A stretch of DNA of 64,000 bases from Nocardioides nematodiphilus (lineage in GTDB: Bacteria > Actinomycetota > Actinomycetes > Propionibacteriales > Nocardioidaceae). Both the position numbers and the translations under genes were made by a program. The notes below the pieces were generated by a model. That model did not search any database, was not told the DNA's origin, and worked only from the letters and a program-made list of their open reading frames with translations. Below, in pieces: positions 61,165 through 64,000 of the stretch. Every line of letters begins with the position of its first letter. Position 1 is the first letter of the stretch. The stretch lies in assembly GCF_020216525.1 (NCBI RefSeq), contig NZ_JAIWOY010000004.1, positions 210,934-274,933 on the forward strand. The letters run 5' to 3'.

Positions 61165-61592
61165 GAGACCTGCTCGTCGCCGATGTTGAGGTGGCGGCGC
61201 AGCGCGGTGCTGGAGGTGTGCATCGTGTACGGGAAGTAGACGACCTCGACACCCACCTCGGCCATCTGCTGCTCGAGCCGCTCGCCCTTGGCGGTGCCCT
61301 TCCAGTCGTCACCCTTGAAGATCTTGTGGAACCCGACCGCGCGCCAGGCGTCGCGCTTGTCCAGGCTCGTCTCGACGTACGCGTCGTCGACGATCCCGAT
61401 CGCCTTGACGATCTCCAGGCGCTCGATCAGCGGGACGGTCGGCACGATGCCCTTGCCGGCCTCGCACATCTCGTCGGAGACGACGCCCGCGACCAGCACG
61501 TCGCACATGGAGCGCGCCTGACGCAGCGCGTTGAGGTGCCCGACGTGGAAAAGATCGAAGACGCCGGGCACGTATCCGACGACCTTGCTCAT
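61161..61592 (-). CDS. TagD-like cytidylyltransferase
   Basis: 143 aa. GVFDLFHVGHLNALRQA contains the HxGH nucleotide-binding motif, and ALRRHL stands near the end. Family members make CDP-glycerol or a related CDP-alcohol from CTP. Position in the same unit as the LicD-like protein suggests it supplies its donor. ATG 61592 is used; GTG or ATG codons further up lack the conserved start. Confidence 0.88.
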   Translation of the reverse strand: MSKVVGYVPGVFDLFHVGHLNALRQARSMCDVLVAGVVSDEMCEAGKGIVPTVPLIERLEIVKAIGIVDDAYVETSLDKRDAWRAVGFHKIFKGDDWKGTAKGERLEQQMAEVGVEVVYFPYTMHTSSTALRRHLNIGDEQVS

Positions 61593-61621
61593 GGACGAAA
61601 GACTACCCAACCGCCAGCATT

Positions 61622-61640
61622 ACGTTCGCTTCGCGAACGT
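61622..61640. promoter_or_regulatory. Inverted repeat in the divergent tagD-like/pab region
   Basis: ACGTTCGC-TTC-GCGAACGT, 8-bp perfect arms, 30 bp upstream of ATG 61592 and 84 bp before the pab gene. It could be an operator or an RNA hairpin. Confidence 0.45.
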
Positions 61641-61659
61641 GGCTCGCTCGCTCGTGTCA

Positions 61660-61691
61660 AGCGCCCCCGGCTCGTCCCTCGCCGGGGCGCT
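61660..61691. other. GC-rich hairpin in the divergent region
   Basis: AGCGCCCCCGGC and GCCGGGGCGCT pair with one bulged C around a 9-nt loop. It is terminator-like in form but sits between divergent genes, so a leader-RNA role for the pab gene is possible. Confidence 0.4.
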
Positions 61692-61723
61692 GAGCACTCG
61701 CTCGTTCACCTAGGCTGGTTTTC

Positions 61724-63544
61724 ATGGAACGTTCAAGCCCGGGGCGGCCGGACCGGCCGGGGCACATCGTTCTGGTGGACAACCACGACTCGTACACCTT
61801 CAACCTCGCGGCGCTGCTGACGTCGGCCGGCGCCGAGGTGAGCGTCGTGCGCAACGACGACCCGTCGCTGCTGAGCGTCGAGGGCGTCGATGGGATCGTC
61901 CTCTCCCCCGGCCCGGGCTCACCGTGGGTGGCCTCCGACGTGGGGTACGGCCCCGCGCTGCTGGCGCGTCTCCCGGACGTGCCGGTGCTCGGTGTCTGCC
62001 TCGGCCATCAGCTGCTCGCGACGCTGCACGGCGGCGAGGTGGCCCGCGTCGAGCCGGCGCACGGCAAGATCGCCTCGATCCGGTACGAGGAGCCTGCCGG
62101 CAGCACCAGTCTCCTGGCCGGACTGCCTCAGGGCTTCGCCGCGACGCGCTACCACTCGCTCGCGGTGACCTCGGCGCCCGGCTGCGGCTTCGACGAGACG
62201 GCCTGGGCCGAGGACGGCACCGTGATGGCGCTGGCCGTGCGCGACCGGCCCCGGTGGGGCGTGCAGTTCCACCCTGAGTCGGTCGAGACCGAGCTGGGGT
62301 CGCGGATCATCGCGGCGTTCGTCGAGGTGGTGCACGGCACCGCCGTGCTGCGCCGCAGCATCCCGGGGAGCTTCGATCCGGGCGTGCTCTTCGAGGCGCT
62401 GCACGCCGCCGACCCGTACGCGTTCTGGCTGGACGGCCCGACGACCTACCTGGGCGCGGGCGTACCGACCGACACGGCGTCGCTGAGTGGACCGCGGCTG
62501 CGTGACCCGCTGCCGGGCGGGTTGGTGGGCTGCCTCGAGTACGAGGGCGCCGAGCGCTGGCTGTTCGTCGAGCGGGTGATCGCCCTGACCCCGGCGGGAG
62601 CCGAGCTGCGGGCGCTGCCCGGCGAGGGCGCCGAGGAGTGGCTGCAGGCGAGCGCCGCGACGCTCGAGCTGCTGCGCGGCGTCACCGCCGACGTCGAGGT
62701 GACGCCGGTCGAGCCGGCGGTGCCCCGGGCCGCGCGCACCCGCGAGGCCTACCTGGGCGACATCGCGGCCTGCAAGGAGCTGCTCGCCGGCGGCGAGAGC
62801 TACGAGCTCTGTCTCACCAACCGCCTCCATCTGCCGCCCATCGAGGACCCGCTGGCCCTACACGGCCAGCTGCGCGCCCGGACGCCGACAGCGCGCAGCG
62901 CCTTCCTGCGCCTCGACGGGACCGCGATCTGCTCGGCGACGCCCGAGACGTTCCTGACCGTGAGTCCCGGCGGCACGGTCACCGCGCGCCCGATCAAGGG
63001 CACCGCCGCTCGGCACGCCGACCCGGCTCGCGACGCGCAGGCGGCCGCGGCGCTGGTCACCGACCCGAAGACCCGCGCCGAGAACCTGATGATCGTCGAC
63101 CTGCTGCGCAACGATCTCAACCAGGTCTGCGAGCCCGGCTCGGTGGCCGTGCCCGGCTACCTCGAGGTGGAGTCGTACGCGACCGTCCACCAGCTCGTCT
63201 CGACGGTCACCGGGCGGCTGCGGCCGGACGCGACGCCGCTCGACGCGGTCCGCGCGGCGTTCCCTCCGGGCTCGATGACCGGTGCCCCGAAGGAGCGCAC
63301 GGTCGCGCTGCTCGCCGAGCTCGAGCCCGAGCCGCGCGGGATCTACTCCGGCGCTCTGGGCGTCGTCGGCGCAGACGGCTCGGTCGACCTGTCGGTGGTC
63401 ATCCGCACCGCGGTGTGCACCCCCGAAGGGGTCACCATCGGCACCGGCGGCGCGATCGTGTGGGACTCGGTGCCTGCGGACGAGTACGACGAGACGATGC
63501 TCAAGGCGCGCGCGCTGCTGGAGGCGTACGCCGCGACGCTCTGA
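61724..63544 (+). CDS. Aminodeoxychorismate synthase, fused PabA-PabB
   Basis: 606 aa. N-terminal class I glutamine amidotransferase (VDNHDSYTFNLAALL, catalytic Cys in GVCLGHQLLA, and HPES). C-terminal chorismate-binding domain (about 330-605) with CSATPETFL, RAENLMIVDLLRNDL and FPPGSMTGAPKERT. PIKGT carries the Lys that distinguishes ADC synthase from anthranilate synthase (PIAGT). Makes 4-amino-4-deoxychorismate for folate, or for p-aminobenzoate-derived metabolites. No PabC is seen in the window. Confidence 0.93.
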   Translation: MERSSPGRPDRPGHIVLVDNHDSYTFNLAALLTSAGAEVSVVRNDDPSLLSVEGVDGIVLSPGPGSPWVASDVGYGPALLARLPDVPVLGVCLGHQLLATLHGGEVARVEPAHGKIASIRYEEPAGSTSLLAGLPQGFAATRYHSLAVTSAPGCGFDETAWAEDGTVMALAVRDRPRWGVQFHPESVETELGSRIIAAFVEVVHGTAVLRRSIPGSFDPGVLFEALHAADPYAFWLDGPTTYLGAGVPTDTASLSGPRLRDPLPGGLVGCLEYEGAERWLFVERVIALTPAGAELRALPGEGAEEWLQASAATLELLRGVTADVEVTPVEPAVPRAARTREAYLGDIAACKELLAGGESYELCLTNRLHLPPIEDPLALHGQLRARTPTARSAFLRLDGTAICSATPETFLTVSPGGTVTARPIKGTAARHADPARDAQAAAALVTDPKTRAENLMIVDLLRNDLNQVCEPGSVAVPGYLEVESYATVHQLVSTVTGRLRPDATPLDAVRAAFPPGSMTGAPKERTVALLAELEPEPRGIYSGALGVVGADGSVDLSVVIRTAVCTPEGVTIGTGGAIVWDSVPADEYDETMLKARALLEAYAATL

Positions 63545-63557
63545 CACCATCGGAGGC

Positions 63558-64000
63558 ATGGACCTACCCGTGATGCCTCCGGTGCTGCCGATGCTCGCCA
63601 AGTCGGTGGCGAAGGTGCCCGACGCCAGCGGCTACTCCTTCGAGCCGAAGTGGGACGGCTTCCGCTGCCTGGTCTTCAAGGACGGCGACGAGGTGGAGCT
63701 GGCCTCTCGCAACACCAAGCCGCTGACCCGCTACTTCCCCGAGGTGGTCGAGGCGATGCGGGCCCAGCTACCCGAGCGCTGCGTGCTCGACGGCGAGCTC
63801 TTCGTCGCCAGCGGCAGCCGGCTGGAGTTCGAGGTGCTCCAGGAGCGGATCCACCCCGCTGCCTCGCGGATCACCAAGCTCTCGGAGGAGACGCCCGCCT
63901 CGTACGTCGCCTTCGACCTGCTCGCCCTCGGCGACGTGTCGCTGCTGGAGCGGCCGTTCGGCGAGCGGCGCGCGGCGCTCGAGACCGCGCTCGCCGGCCT
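63558..64000 (+). CDS. ATP-dependent DNA ligase, 5' part only
   Basis: At least 147 aa, cut by the window end. FEPKWDGFRCLVF holds the adenylated Lys (KxDG-type motif I); LASRNTKPLTRYFPEVVEA and VLDGELFVA are motifs Ia and III. Start ATG 63558 with GGAGG just before it and only 13 nt after the pab stop. Probably the stand-alone LigC/LigD-ligase type used in actinobacterial repair; the rest must be outside the window. Confidence 0.9.
   Translation, partial: MDLPVMPPVLPMLAKSVAKVPDASGYSFEPKWDGFRCLVFKDGDEVELASRNTKPLTRYFPEVVEAMRAQLPERCVLDGELFVASGSRLEFEVLQERIHPAASRITKLSEETPASYVAFDLLALGDVSLLERPFGERRAALETALAG

Overview
The window is a high-GC actinobacterial chromosome segment. Codon use, GTG starts, the glmU-prs-rplY-pth block and the families present suggest Nocardioides or a close Propionibacteriales relative. 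That assignment is inference from gene content; no rRNA is present to confirm it.

Region 1 (1-32.4 kb) is a large exopolysaccharide or surface-glycan locus. It starts with two secreted beta-helix proteins that share a 558-bp identical block. A plus-strand unit follows: a Wzz-like copolymerase, an O-antigen polymerase/ligase fused to a second Wzz-like domain, glycosyltransferases and a methyltransferase. An eleven-gene minus-strand operon (19552 down to 8614) carries sugar-nucleotide enzymes (Gfo/Idh dehydrogenase, epimerase, two DegT aminotransferases, a PglD-like acetyltransferase), a Wzx-type flippase and four glycosyltransferases. Almost every junction in it is a 4-nt stop/start overlap. 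Next come a 1373-aa secreted protein (dimethylformamidase-like plus three DUF4082 domains), an LCP-family glycan ligase, two exported proteins of unknown function, a WbpD-like acetyltransferase and a priming sugar-phosphate transferase. The locus ends with its apparent regulators: a histidine kinase, its response regulator and a second LuxR-type protein with a degenerate receiver. A 16-bp palindrome of the type T-CCCC-N6-GGGG-A recurs in front of essentially every transcription unit of this locus. I did not notice it elsewhere in the window. It looks like the operator of a dedicated regulon.

Region 2 (32.4-36.4 kb) is housekeeping: pth, rplY (Ctc type), prs and glmU.

Region 3 (36.4-58.2 kb) is a catabolic block for an aromatic compound, probably an aryl ketone. 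It encodes a Baeyer-Villiger monooxygenase, a carboxylesterase, two flavin hydroxylases, two MhpB-type extradiol dioxygenases, MhpC- and MhpD-like enzymes, an HpcH/HpaI aldolase, a FAH-family hydrolase, thiolase plus CoA-transferase, a NitT/TauT-type ABC importer, and GntR, TetR and AraC regulators. It lies between glmU and tRNA-Gln(TTG), which are close neighbours in many actinobacteria, so it may be an acquired island. No integrase or att repeat was seen.

Region 4 (58.2-64 kb) holds a STAS protein, an SRPBCC protein, tRNA-Gln, a three-gene unit with a TagD-like cytidylyltransferase and a LicD-methyltransferase fusion (teichoic-acid-like decoration), a fused PabA-PabB aminodeoxychorismate synthase, and the start of an ATP-dependent DNA ligase cut by the window end.
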